Positions 44,779 through 54,489 of a stretch of 64,000 bases of DNA are shown piece by piece; position 1 is the stretch's first letter, and every line of letters starts with the position of its first letter. Both the position numbers and the translations under genes were made by a program. Below the pieces are notes generated by a model, which worked only from the letters and a program-made list of their open reading frames with translations, ran no database searches and was not told the origin of the DNA. Source of the DNA: Dactylorhiza incarnata (taxonomy: Eukaryota; Streptophyta; Magnoliopsida; Asparagales; Orchidaceae); assembly GCA_033032865.1 (NCBI GenBank), contig JAWHQI010000121.1, forward strand, positions 2,418,001 through 2,482,000. The letters run 5' to 3'.

Positions 44779-46833
44779 TGCATAGCAGGTAGAACCAAAC
44801 ACTCGAAAGTTTTCCACGCTTAGCTTCTCCTTGAACATCAACTCATGAGGGGTCTTCATGTTGATGGGACTGAGAGGCATCCGGTTGATAACATAGGCCG
44901 CACAAGACATTCCCTCTGCCCAGAAGGACTTTGGGATACTCTTGGCATGAAGCCAACATTTGCAGATCTCCTTCAGGTGACGGATCTTCCGCTCTGCAAC
45001 TCCGTTTTGTTGTGGAGTGTGAGCACAAGAAAAAAGCTCCCTTTGGATGCCATGCTTCCTGCAAAAGTTAAAGAACTCCTTGGAGTTAAACTCCCCTCCA
45101 TTGTCTGTTCTGAACTTCTTCACCCGCAGGTTTAGCCGACCTTCCACCAGCTCCTTGAACTCCACAAACCTCTCGAACGCCTCCGACTTCTCCTTTAGAA
45201 AATATGCCCAAGTATATCTGGTGAAGTCATCAACCAAAATTAGCATATACCTGCTATCTCCAAGACTGGCAGTGTTGGTAGGTCCAAACAGATCACCATG
45301 GATACACTCCAATGGTCTCTTACATCTGCTTTGTGATTTGTCAAATGGAAAGCGCTGAGCTTTACCAAACTGACAACCTGCACAAACGTGACCATCCCCG
45401 AAAGATGACAAGCTAGACAGACCTTTCACAAGGCCTCTTCCTGCCATAGCTTTCAGCTTATCCATTCCAACATGCCCAAGTCTTTCGTGCCAGATAGCAG
45501 CGCTGTCGTTAGCCCTCATCTTATCAACATAAGAACTTGCTGAAAGAACAAACAAGTCCTTCACCCGTCTCCCAACATGAGTGACCTCAGCTTTCACCGC
45601 TGAAACATTTCGGAGAAATTTCACTTCTGTTCGACCAAACAGAACGTGATAGCCAGCATCCACCGCATTGGTCACCGAGAAGAGGTTCTTCTTCATCCTC
45701 GGGACATGATAGACACTCTTCAAAGTAAGAGTACCTCTATCATCGTTCAAAGAAACCACACCCTCCTTCTCAACTGCATGAATAGTATCATCAACCGTAA
45801 TGATAGCGTCATTACCTGTGTATGCCTGCAATGAGGAGAACTTTGACTCATCCCGGGTGAGGTGATGACCACACTCAGAGTCCACTATCCAATCATCATG
45901 ATAGTTGATGAAAGTCATAGCCCGAACACATGTGCCCGTCATGAATGCACCTCCACCACCCCAACTTCCCTCAGAATTGGAACCAGCCTCCTCCTTCCCT
46001 GCAGTATGCCCTCGCTGAAGATTGACCTTGCAGTCCCTTTTGAAATGACCAAGCTTGTTGCACCTGAAGCATCTAGGTCCTTCCTGCTTCTTCCCATCAT
46101 GCTTAGGAGCATAGCTCCTCTCCTGCTGATATGAAGTAGACGGACCATCATCTCCAAATGTCTTTTTCTTCTTGTCACATCTCTTCTTCTTGCCAGAAAA
46201 GAGAACCTCGCCTTCTCCCCCAGAGACAGACATCCCAGTCATTTGATTAACCAAACTCTCTTGCGAAGCAAGTAAGTTCTCCAGCTCCAGCAACGAAGGC
46301 TGATTGGCCCAGCCTTAAACAGAAGTAACAAAGGCAACATATTCCCTCCGCAAGCCGCGGATTATGTGCCTCTTCAGCTTAGCTTCTGAGATAGGCTCAT
46401 CTGGGTCCAAAGCCGATATCTCTGCGCAGAGGTTCTTCATCTTCAAGAAGAATGTTGAGATAGACAAATCCCCCTGAGTTGCTTTCGCCAACTCATTCTC
46501 CAAGAACTGTAGCCTAGCGACATTCTTCTTATTGAACAAGCCATCCAAGGCTGTCCAAATCTCAGCAGCTGATCTACATCCGATAATGTGATCAAACAAC
46601 TCCGGAATGATAGCTCTCTTGAGAGTGAACTCCGCCTTAACATTCGTTCTCCTCCAAGCCTTCACAAGCTCAGCTTTCCCATCAGCAGGAACAACAGCTT
46701 ATCTTGCTTCTCCTCCTACAACATCCCACAAATCCTCGCCAAGAAGATAGCTCTCCATGCAAGACTTTCACTTCTTGAAGTTAGTCTGCGTATGGAGCTA
46801 AATACCAAGACCTCTTGCATATCCTCCTTCCAT
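44779..46833 (-). pseudogene. gag-pol: Copia-3 gag-pol, 5' part
   Basis: ATG at 46,833 opens gag; stops occur within the first 50 codons and at 46,315. Open frame 46,293-44,776 has zinc knuckle CFRCNKLGHFKRDC (46,030-46,071), protease DSECGHHLTRDE, pre-integrase HERLGHVGMDKLKAM with CAGCQFGKAQRF, and integrase HGDLFGP, LVDDFTRYTWAYF and NGGEFNSKEF up to GSTCYA, where the solo LTR begins. Where Copia-2 has stops, this copy still shows Trp (DDWIVDSE; KSFWAEGM), useful for reading Copia-2's decay. Confidence 0.94.
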
Positions 46834-46925
46834 TGATATCCCACTGATTGCTAACCATTTTAGAAACCCGAGAGAAGTATCAGCAATTTCTGCTCAGCAA
46901 CCTCAGCAACCTCCCTCTGATAACA

Positions 46926-48123
46926 TGTTAAAAAATTGAGGTCCGGAGGTGAAGTAAAATGCGGAAAACACTTCACAAACTTTTCACAAGTGCAGCACAA
47001 CAATGACAATGGGAAGAATGAATAGTGTTATGATATTAACTATCTCTTCACAATTTCGAGGTATACATGGCGAGACATGATTCATAAGAATCACGGAGGG
47101 GAGAAGCACAAACACAAAATACAAGCTGCTACGACCTGACAACTTCAGATCGCCAGACCGCGCGAACAGACAAGCCAGACGGAAGCCGCTGAGACCGCGC
47201 GAATAGAGTACAAGCTGCACCTGCCAGACCGCAACCACAGACCGCCGACTTGCTGCTTTATTCCTCTGCTGAAAATAACCAGTTCGCACTTCTTGATCGC
47301 CCAGACCGCACGGTCTTGATCATAGAAGAACCTGTAAACACTGAACAAAGAACTGCTACCTGCTGCAGACCGCAACTCAAGATCGCCTAGCCACTTAAGA
47401 CCGCCTGATCAACTAAGTTTGTTGCACAGACAAAGAACACCTAAACACAGTCCGCCTGAACTGGTTTATTCAAAGCTAGAAGAAGGGAGACAAGCTGACC
47501 GCGAGCTGCAAGCCGCTAACCTGCGAACACAGAAACCGGTCAGACAAAATCGCAGACCGCGCGACCTCAAAGTGAGACCGACACAATCAAGCCAACTTTG
47601 GTTCTTATAGTTCTCGTTATTAATGACGGGCCCTGCACCCCTATTTATAGGCGAGAAGACAGATGTCGTCACCGCACAAACCGGGATACAATAACCGCCC
47701 ATCAGATCGTGAGCGGTCTCACAAAACAGACCACCCGAACTCAGCACCGCTGAACAACTTCCTTATTAACCATACGGTTATGTACAAACCGCCCGGTTAC
47801 TGCGGTCTCCCTAAAACAGACCGCCCGGTCTTTATTGCAAAAAGGCAAAGAACTTCTTCAGTAAACCAGACCGACTAGAACAGTCGTCAGACCGCCCGGT
47901 CACTACAAGAAGGCAGACCTACTTGAACATCTGGCCGACTTGAACAAGTCGCCAGATCAACCCGCCCAATCCGCCCAGAAAAAAAAGGCGGTCTCCCAGA
48001 TCAGACCGCTCAGAACAACTGAGACAGAATCGGCCAGAGCACCAGCGCAGACCGCGCGGTCTCTGCGGTCTCCAACCTCCAGACCGCTCAGCACCCTTCC
48101 ACTTCCACTTCAAAAATTTAACA
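46926..48123 (-). repeat. Copia-3 5' LTR
   Basis: 1,198 bp, without the MITE. Minus-strand TATA box at 47,640-47,649. About fifteen to twenty AGACCGC motifs, one as GACCGCGCGGTC (48,050-48,061). Confidence 0.95.
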
Positions 48124-48128
48124 GGTGT

Positions 48129-48194
48129 CACCGCAAAGCGGTGGTTCTGGGCATAAGACTCGGGTTTTCAAAAGAAAAAAAACGGGGTCTTACA
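48129..48194 (+). repeat. G1 LTR, terminal part
   Basis: CACCGCAAAGCGGTGGTTCTGGGCATAAGACTC-like sequence ending GGTCTTACA, collinear with 6,607-6,676. Confidence 0.8.
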
Positions 48195-48964
48195 AAGTGA
48201 TATCAGAGGCAAACCTCGATCCAAAGAAAAGAAGTCCACAAACCTTGGGTCACCCCGCGCGAGTTTAGTTTGAGGACAAACTAAGCGGCGGAAGCAATGG
48301 TGTGCCCATATGGGGAAATCACATGAAAAAAGTCCACTTTTAACTGAATCTTTTTTCCAAGTTTTCTTTTGTAGCCTGCGGCGAACCCTGCCCCTAGCAG
48401 GAAATACCCTCGGTTGTAAAGATCTCGGTAGATAGTCCTTTAGTCAATGAGTTAGACTCAACTTCACTAGGACACATGACTTACCATGACAATTTACACC
48501 ATGCTCTAGTCTGAAATAGACCATAGGTATAATTTTGGTGAAGGTACGAGAATACCCCAAAGAGGCTAGAGAAAGAGAGACTGACACATAAGCAGAATGG
48601 TATGGGACTCGTAAACTCAACCCTCGTATCAGTGACATGATTATATTGAGACAACCACCACGACAAACACCGAGGGTCGGACAAGAATTAAAGTTCGGAA
48701 GAGACCCGTTTGGGAGTGTTGCATGTTGACCTTGATAAGGTTTTCGAAAGAGTACCTTGAAGAGTCTAATGTATGGAGTACACCAACAAGTCTCAAGATA
48801 GAACCCCAAGTCTAAGGTTGTGGGCCCTAAGGATTGTTTGCGTACTTGGGATGAATATAACATGGCGATATCAAAGATACTTAGCCCAAAATAGATAGTG
48901 GCTTATCTTTGGTTTATTGGGGCTTATTTTTTGTTTATTGGGGAATGTTACACCGAGGGTCGGT
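48195..48964 (+). other. G1 interior and right junction, no gene recognised
   Basis: Begins with a primer-binding-like TGATATCAGAGGC (48,198-48,210; canonical TGGTATCAGAGC). The minus-strand ORF of 139 codons (48,444-48,863) resembles nothing I know. The 13 bp CACCGAGGGTCGG at 48,668-48,680 is repeated at the right junction (48,951-48,963). Confidence 0.6.
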
Positions 48965-50290
48965 CTTCACTCAAGTGAGTGGAATAGACTACTTTGATAT
49001 ATACTCACCTGTTTGTCACTATGCAATGATTATGATACTTCTTGCGATAACATCTATTGAACACTTTATAGTTCATTAGATGAATGTCAAGACTGCATTT
49101 CTTAATGGAGATCTGACCGAAGAGATCTATATGCACCAACCTGAAGGGTTTGTCGTAGGTCTAGAAAATAAGGTTTGTAAGTTGATTAAGTCACTATACG
49201 GATTGAAGTAAGCACTCAAATTGTGGCACGCAAAATTTGAAACTTGTGTTAAAGCCATGGGTTTTAAATCCAGCTTTTCAGATAAATTTTTGTACGTTCG
49301 AACAAGTTCAAATAAAGTTGCAATTATATGTTTGTATGTTGATGACATGCTAATACTGATCAGTTTGAGGTGAATGACGCGAAAGCTGCCTTAACGGCAT
49401 AATTTAGCATGAGTGACTTAGGTGTGGTGAAAACCATCCTAGGAATGGAAGTGCACTTCACTGAACAGGGTATTACCCTAAGTCAAAGTCACTACATTAG
49501 AAATCTACTTGAGAAGTGGGGTTACGTTAATATCAAAATTAGTGAGACTCCATACGATTATAACAATAGACTGAAACTGAATGAAGTTCATCTATTAAAC
49601 AGTTGGATTACTCCAAACTCATAGATAGTCTCATGTATGCTATAACCTGCACTAGACCTGACATAGCCTTTACGGTTGACATGTTAAGTAGATTTACAAG
49701 TAACCCTGGGAAGGACCACTGAGATGCCTTAGAAAGTCTAATGCGATATTTAAAGTACACTGAGAAGTATGCTTTATGTTACAGTGGACATCCTCCTGTG
49801 CTTGAGGGGTATTTTGACACCTCCTGGTGCTCAGAAATTGTTGATAATCGGTCCACTAGTGGTTTTGTGTTCACACTAGGAGGAGCAGCAATAGCTTGGA
49901 ATTTAAAGAGGCAGTCGTGCATTGCACTATCCTCTATGGAATCAGAACTCTATGCTCTCGCTTCAGCAGGAGAAGAAGCAGAGTGGATAAGAGATCTGAT
50001 AATAGACATTCCATTGACGAGTCTGAAAATACACTCTATTTCGCTATATTGTGACAATTAAGCCACAAAGACCATTGCAACAAATACGTTGTTCAATGGA
50101 AAGCAAAGGCAACTAAGGATGAAACAGGCCTAGTTGACTCATCTCACCAGTCAGGGGATAATCTCCCTATTGGATGTGAGATCAAAAAATAATGTAGCAG
50201 ATATCCTTACCAAGGGCGTATGTAAGGTTCTAACAAATAAAACATCATGGTAGATGAGATTAAGGTTCATTTAGTATGACTTAATACCCT
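48965..50290 (+). pseudogene. pol: Copia-4 pol, second part (reverse transcriptase and RNase H)
   Basis: Resumes at TQVSGIDYFDIYSPV and continues with [34 protein letters not shown] and CLYVDDMLI (YVDD at 49,335-49,346). Further pieces are GVVKTILGMEVHF, TRPDIAF, the RNase H motifs EGYFDTSW, LSSMESELYAL and LYCDN, and an end near NVADILTKG (about 50,215). Several stops and shifts. The first 42 bp duplicate 38,653-38,694, so joining the parts requires removing one copy. Confidence 0.92.
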
Positions 50291-51076
50291 GCTTATGTTT
50301 TAAGTCTTAGAACTGTAGTCTGCTTACATTTAAGCATCTAGAGTGAAAACACAGAAGTATTTCAGATGCTACCTGATGAAATCCAGAGATGAATAGTTGT
50401 CTATCATTCCAAACTTGATGACTTACGCAATTATGTTTATTCAAAGGCTGGTTTGGGTATCATTCCAAAAAGGAATACTGAAGTTATTGATATGCGTCCT
50501 GATATTATGATCATTACTTATATCATTATAAACTTGGTGATATATTGGTCACAGCTTGTTGTATCATTCCAAACTTGATGGTATAGCACAATTGTGAAAC
50601 GTTTAGTACTAATATTAATAATCGAAGGAACATGGTTTGATTCTATGAAATTAATTGTCTAATTTTGTGTAAATTGGATAGAGATGCTGATATGTGATTC
50701 TTTCTTCCTGATTAGAGTATTACATTCTTTTACTGCTAGAACTAATCACTTTATTTTTTATTAGCAAATGTTAGAATTCATAGAGATTTGTCTCATGACA
50801 TTCTTATTGTGTCTGTTTGCAGATCACATGGAGACTGGAGGAGAGAAAGTCAATTTCGACCCAGATGATGATGATCTGTTGTTTGCATAGATCATTGATC
50901 ATTTATCTGTTTTGAGTTTTTCCAGCTTTGCTTACTGTTTTTGTTTGGAGCCATGTGTTTGAGTTTAGATATTCTGTATTCTAAAACTCATATTTATTCT
51001 CTGGAAAGCTCATGTTTTGTCGTTATTAACAAGAAATCTGTTATGTGACTCCGTTATCTACAATATAAGAGGAGAT
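50291..51076 (+). other. Copia-4 3' untranslated region
   Basis: AT-rich, with CATTCCAAACTTGATG repeated at 50,405, 50,460 (partial) and 50,565. No gene. It ends in the polypurine stretch ATAAGAGGAGAT before the 3' LTR. Confidence 0.65.
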
Positions 51077-51252
51077 TGTTGAGGTATACTTAGATAACAG
51101 GTTAACGGATACTTCACGGTTGGTTAGGTTCCAATAGGGATCCACTTACCGGCTGGGAATTTAGGGTTTGCCTATAAATACCCTGATAGGGGCAACGAGT
51201 AGACTTTTTCAAACTAGACAGTCACGCGGATGCTTCAAGCACCATTTCAACA
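51077..51252 (+). repeat. Copia-4 3' LTR (176 bp)
   Basis: TGTTGAGGTATACT...CATTTCAACA, the uninterrupted partner of the 5' LTR. It provides the empty site for Copia-2 (CCTATAAATACCCTG). Confidence 0.97.
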
Positions 51253-51257
51253 TTTTC

Positions 51258-51563
51258 AAGAGGGTGCGCCTTCCCGTCTTGGGGGACGCGATCTTAAGCA
51301 GGAGCGCCCTTATCACACGCAATCACATCTTTGGCTTTCCGCCCGCAAAATAAGCTAAGTGCTTCCGCACTCATCACGTGCTCAGAGCGCTCTCGTGTTC
51401 GTTGCGCGCTCAGAATGCTTTCGCGTTCATCGCGCGCTCAGAACACCTTCATTTTCTCAACGCGCGCGGCAGTTAACCTTTCCTAATTTTTTAGATTTCA
51501 GGTCATGTTCACTACCCTCAACGCCATCAACAAAGATGCCCGAATTGACCAAATTGCTCGGGG

Positions 51564-51600
<37 letters not shown>

Positions 51601-52295
51601 AGACGAGAATATCCAAAAGGTGGTGATCCGCGTGCTCCGAATCGACAAACGTGATTCATCAGTCAGGTGGTTATGGTGGTTACAACGATGAAATTACTAT
51701 GCTATCCCTGAACAAGGCTATAAAAGGAGCTCATGGTCTTCATTTCAAGGGACCTTGTCTTCGACACCCGAGATAGATCATTCAAAGATTTCCTTGGAAT
51801 TCTCCTTCGGTGCTTGAAGATCTCCTTCGATCTTGGAAGATCTTCTTCGAACATTCGAAGATCTCCTTCGATCCTTTGAAGGTCTCCTTCGTGCCTTCGA
51901 ATATCTTCCTTCGCTTCGGAAGGTTGTCTTCGAAGCGGGTTGGGAATCCTTCAAGCTACGAAAGGCGACTTGAGAATCTCACTTTCGTTCCGAGAAAAGT
52001 GCTTAGTCTCGTGGGAGGTGGCCTGTTACCCTCGAGGTTCTCTCTCTCCACCATTGTAACGAGCAGCGGCCTGTTGCACTCGAGTTCTTAGATTTTAATT
52101 GTAACAAACCAGAAGATAGTGGAGTTTGGTCGACACAGCTCCGACCGCGTGGTTTTTCACCCTTTCGGGTTTTCCATGATAAAAGTCCCATTGTCATTTG
52201 TTAACTCTTTTATTGACTTTTGCGCGCTCTGCTCGCTCTTGAGCTAAGGTGGTTCAATTCGAACGGTCTACCAGAGCGTCGAGTGACCTGCAATA
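51258..52295 (+). repeat. Tat 5' LTR, third piece
   Basis: From GAGGGTGCGCCTTCCCGTCT to GACCTGCAATA, collinear with 60,093-62,672. TATA box TATAAAAGG at 51,719-51,727. A 34-base G run (51,565-51,598) stands where the 3' LTR has only six G. Four diverged copies of a 21-bp GAAGATCTCCTTCG unit lie at about 51,808-51,895. Confidence 0.93.
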
Positions 52296-52315
52296 ATTTG
52301 GCATTGTCTGTGGGA
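52296..52315 (+). other. Tat primer-binding region
   Basis: ATTTGGCATTGTCTGTGGG follows the LTR end. It resembles the TTTGGCGCCGTCTGTGGG typical downstream of LTRs in Tat-type gypsy elements, with CG-to-TA changes. Confidence 0.65.
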
Positions 52316-52608
52316 ACAGAGTTCCTGGTTATATCTAGAAGCAATCTCCCTAAGAGACCGGCAAGGTTGGATACTCACCCGACCATTTCAGACACGGGCA
52401 GTTCCTCTCTTCCCACAAATTCAAAAGGAGGTGCGCCCATCATTGCACCTATCCTACCTCCATGGCCCAACATTGCTTACACGCAAACGCCTCCAATGAC
52501 GGAGCAAGTTCCCGATCACGACGTGCTCCAATCCAGCCAATCCCCTTGTCATGGTACATTTTGACATACCCAGTCCCACTTTGGCTCAAGCCCACATAGT
52601 ATAGGAAG

Positions 52609-52803
52609 TTCCACGGAGCAGAAAAACCGTATAACCACGTCAACTGCTTCCTGACCACGATGGAAGCATTCGGGCTCGCAGACCAGATTATTTGCAAGAC
52701 CTTCCACGCAACACTTCGTGGCGACGCTCTCAATTGGTATCAATCGCTTCCAGAAGGAGTCATTCACAACTTCACCGAGCTATCCCAGTTATTTAGCGGA
52801 TAG
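52609..52803 (+). pseudogene. gag: Tat gag, capsid core fragment
   Basis: Sixty-four codons beginning FHGAEKPYNHVNCFLTTMEA and including TFHATLRGDALNWYQSLPEG and FTELSQLF before a stop at 52,801. The A-x-x-W-Y-x-x-L-P pattern is the conserved part of the Retrotrans_gag domain in plant Tat/Athila elements. The preceding 300 bp is a decayed N-terminus with stops. Confidence 0.8.
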
Positions 52804-52919
52804 CATGAGGTCCGAGAAGGAGTGTCTAAAAATTAACTCAGACAACGAAGGAGCCTTAGAGGGACGAAATCTCCCTCTCAAAACAAACAGGGCGCGACCA
52901 GCGCCAGGAGGACGTCACC

Positions 52920-53310
52920 ATGAGATCGCATCAAGAGAATCTCCGCGGGGGTTTGAATTTCGCTATACACGTAAGCATTGGGAGCCCTGCGTTTGAGTTG
53001 AGAATGGCGTTGATAAGCCACCACATATCGCTCAATATCATGTTCATGGCAACTGTGACATGGCTCAAGCTCCTTGGCGGGAACCTCAAGCTCAGAGCTA
53101 GCGATGCGGAACTTCCAGATGGAACAATAATACCCACCATAGTAAACGTCCTCCTACCCGTACACGTAGGAACACTTTCGGACCCCGTCCAATACGAAGT
53201 CCAGTTCATCATCGCAGAAGCGGATTCACCATATGACACAATATTCGGGAGCATCCTGCTCGACACACTACAGCATGACACCTCCATCACAGGTCGTATG
53301 GAGAGAAAAG
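52920..53310 (+). pseudogene. Tat protease fragment
   Basis: The frame encodes the second half of a retropepsin: LPVHVGTLSDPVQYEVQF, then FIIAEADSPYDTIFGSILLD, matching the pattern V-x-V-G-T...V-x-F-x-V...P-Y-N-x-I-L-G-R of gypsy proteases. The catalytic DTG/DSG half is not seen. It lies before, not after, the gag C-terminus at 53,450-53,830, so gene order is disturbed. Confidence 0.7.
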
Positions 53311-53322
53311 GAAAGATCCTCC

Positions 53323-53405
53323 AGAACTCAGTTTGTCATCACAGCAGCACAACAGTCGGTGTTCCTTGGGTTATCCTCAAGAACTCCGTTTGTCATCACA
53401 GCAGC
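53323..53405. repeat. Local direct repeat at the protease/gag junction
   Basis: AGAACTCAGTTTGTCATCAC and AGAACTCCGTTTGTCATCAC, each followed by AGCAGCACAA, lie about 56 bp apart (53,323 and 53,379). They mark the join between the misplaced protease and gag pieces. Confidence 0.8.
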
Positions 53406-53449
53406 ACAAAGACCGCAGAAACCAATCTATCAGCATCAACCAGTGCGCC

Positions 53450-53835
53450 ACAACTCGAAACCATGGGTCGAAAGAGGAAGGGAGAACGACCAATCACTCA
53501 GGTCAGTCGTCCTAACCAGAGCCAGCCAGACTATTCCAGAGGGATGATGAACCGGAAAATCCAGATCTACATCCCGTTAAACGCCTCTCGCGAGCATATC
53601 CTATATATAATCCACAACCGCAAGATTGTCAAATGGTCATGGCCGCTCCCTCGTAACTCAGGGAATCAATCCCAATTTTGCGACTTTCACCGGGGCTGAG
53701 GACACCATACAAAGCAGTGTCTATGCTTAAAGGATGAAATCGAGCGCCTCGTCCAGCTAGGGCACCTGAAGACCTTTCAGAAGCAGGCAGCTCATGGAGA
53801 GACAACTGAAGACCGATCGCTGGAGTGATCATCAT
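53450..53835 (+). pseudogene. gag: Tat gag, C-terminal part with zinc-knuckle-like motif
   Basis: Reads IYIPLNASREHILYII, KWSWPLPRNSGN, then CDFHRG (stop) GHHTKQCLCLKDEIERL and HLKTFQK. In Tat gag proteins this is the conserved tail (LNASREQIL ... YCRFHRDHGHDTEDC ... LKDEIERLI). One TGA falls inside the knuckle (about 53,698). The position after the protease fragment is abnormal. Confidence 0.85.
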
Positions 53836-54073
53836 CTAAATTGTGGCCGCACATCATGCTGAAGAATCAAGAAAACTCACCTAAACGCCGTGCGATAGGA
53901 CCAAGAGACTGGCAAAAGAGCTCTGTGTGATCTACGCTTGCGCTTTGTTTATAACAAAAAATGACCAAAAGCCGCAAGTTTATATTTGCACATGTACTAT
54001 TATTTGCTTCAATTCAATGTGTCTTGTTTTGTTTAATCATAACCCTATCACCATAGGAAAATTTTGGGTGCTG
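53836..54073 (+). other. Tat interior, no gene seen
   Basis: Short AT-rich spacer between the gag tail and the 87-bp tandem repeats. Pol would be expected downstream of gag and protease in a complete element but is missing. Confidence 0.6.
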
Positions 54074-54334
54074 CCCCCTATAACCGTAAGTGTCCGTCCC
54101 TCGCACGGTTACAAGCGGTTTGGAGACTAACGCTCTTCACCGTCAATTATGGGGCATTCTCCCCCTATAACCGTAAGAGTCTGTCCCTCGCACGGTTACC
54201 AGCGGTTTGAAGACTAACGCTCTTCACCGTCAATTCTGGGGCATGTTCCCCCTGTAACTGTAAGGGTATGTCCCTCACACGGTTACCAGTGGTTTGAACA
54301 CTAACGCTCTTCACTATCAATTTCGGAACCAGTC
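54074..54334. repeat. Three-copy 87-bp tandem repeat
   Basis: Units start at 54,074, 54,161 and 54,248 with CCCCCTATAACCGTAAG and contain CACGGTTACCAGCGGTTT and CTAACGCTCTTCACCGTCAA. The third is the most diverged. It lies between gag debris and the antisense ORF, where pol should be. Confidence 0.9.
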
Positions 54335-54489
54335 CCCCCGACGAACACATAAGAAATGGCTAAAACAAAGAATTACCAAGTACACGAAAGAATAAATGCT
54401 ACATAAAATGATGGAGTCACAAGGTACACCAATATCACTACAACGCTATACATAACTGAATGAGTCTACAATGCGGAAAAAGAAAACTA

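Larger units (their letters stand above)
39839..48123 (-). mobile_element. Copia-3, Ty1/copia element related to Copia-2
   Basis: LTRs 39,839-41,229 and 46,926-48,123 run TGTTAAAAAATTGAGG...AAATTTAACA. Target duplication GGTGT is at 39,834-39,838 and 48,124-48,128. The proteins are close relatives of Copia-2. The primer-binding site is degenerate (TGTTATCAGAGG at 46,914-46,925, minus). Confidence 0.95.
38700..48964 (+). mobile_element. G1-family element fragment inserted in Copia-4
   Basis: Contains a G1 LTR (38,700-39,838 and 48,129-48,194; TGTAACATTCCCC...GGTCTTACA), a primer-binding-like TGATATCAGAGGC three bases later, and about 750 bp of interior. No second LTR follows. The right edge TTGGGGAATGTTACA is the exact inverted complement of the left end TGTAACATTCCCCAA. 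The interior shows no coding I recognise. Confidence 0.75.
26101..51252 (+). mobile_element. Copia-4, Ty1/copia element with 176-bp LTRs
   Basis: The 5' LTR is 26,101-26,203 plus 35,122-35,194 (split by Copia-2) and the 3' LTR is 51,077-51,252. Both total exactly 176 bp and run TGTTGAGGTA...CATTTCAACA. Target duplication TTTTC is at 26,096-26,100 and 51,253-51,257, inside the Tat 5' LTR. The polypurine tract AGAGGAGAT precedes 51,077. Removing nested insertions leaves about 5.9 kb, a normal copia size. Confidence 0.95.

Noticed and set aside
38700..48964. A DNA transposon with 15-bp terminal inverted repeats
   Set aside because: The left end is demonstrably a G1 LTR followed by a primer-binding-like site, no transposase is present, and a 47-bp duplication fits no known superfamily; kept as an observation only.
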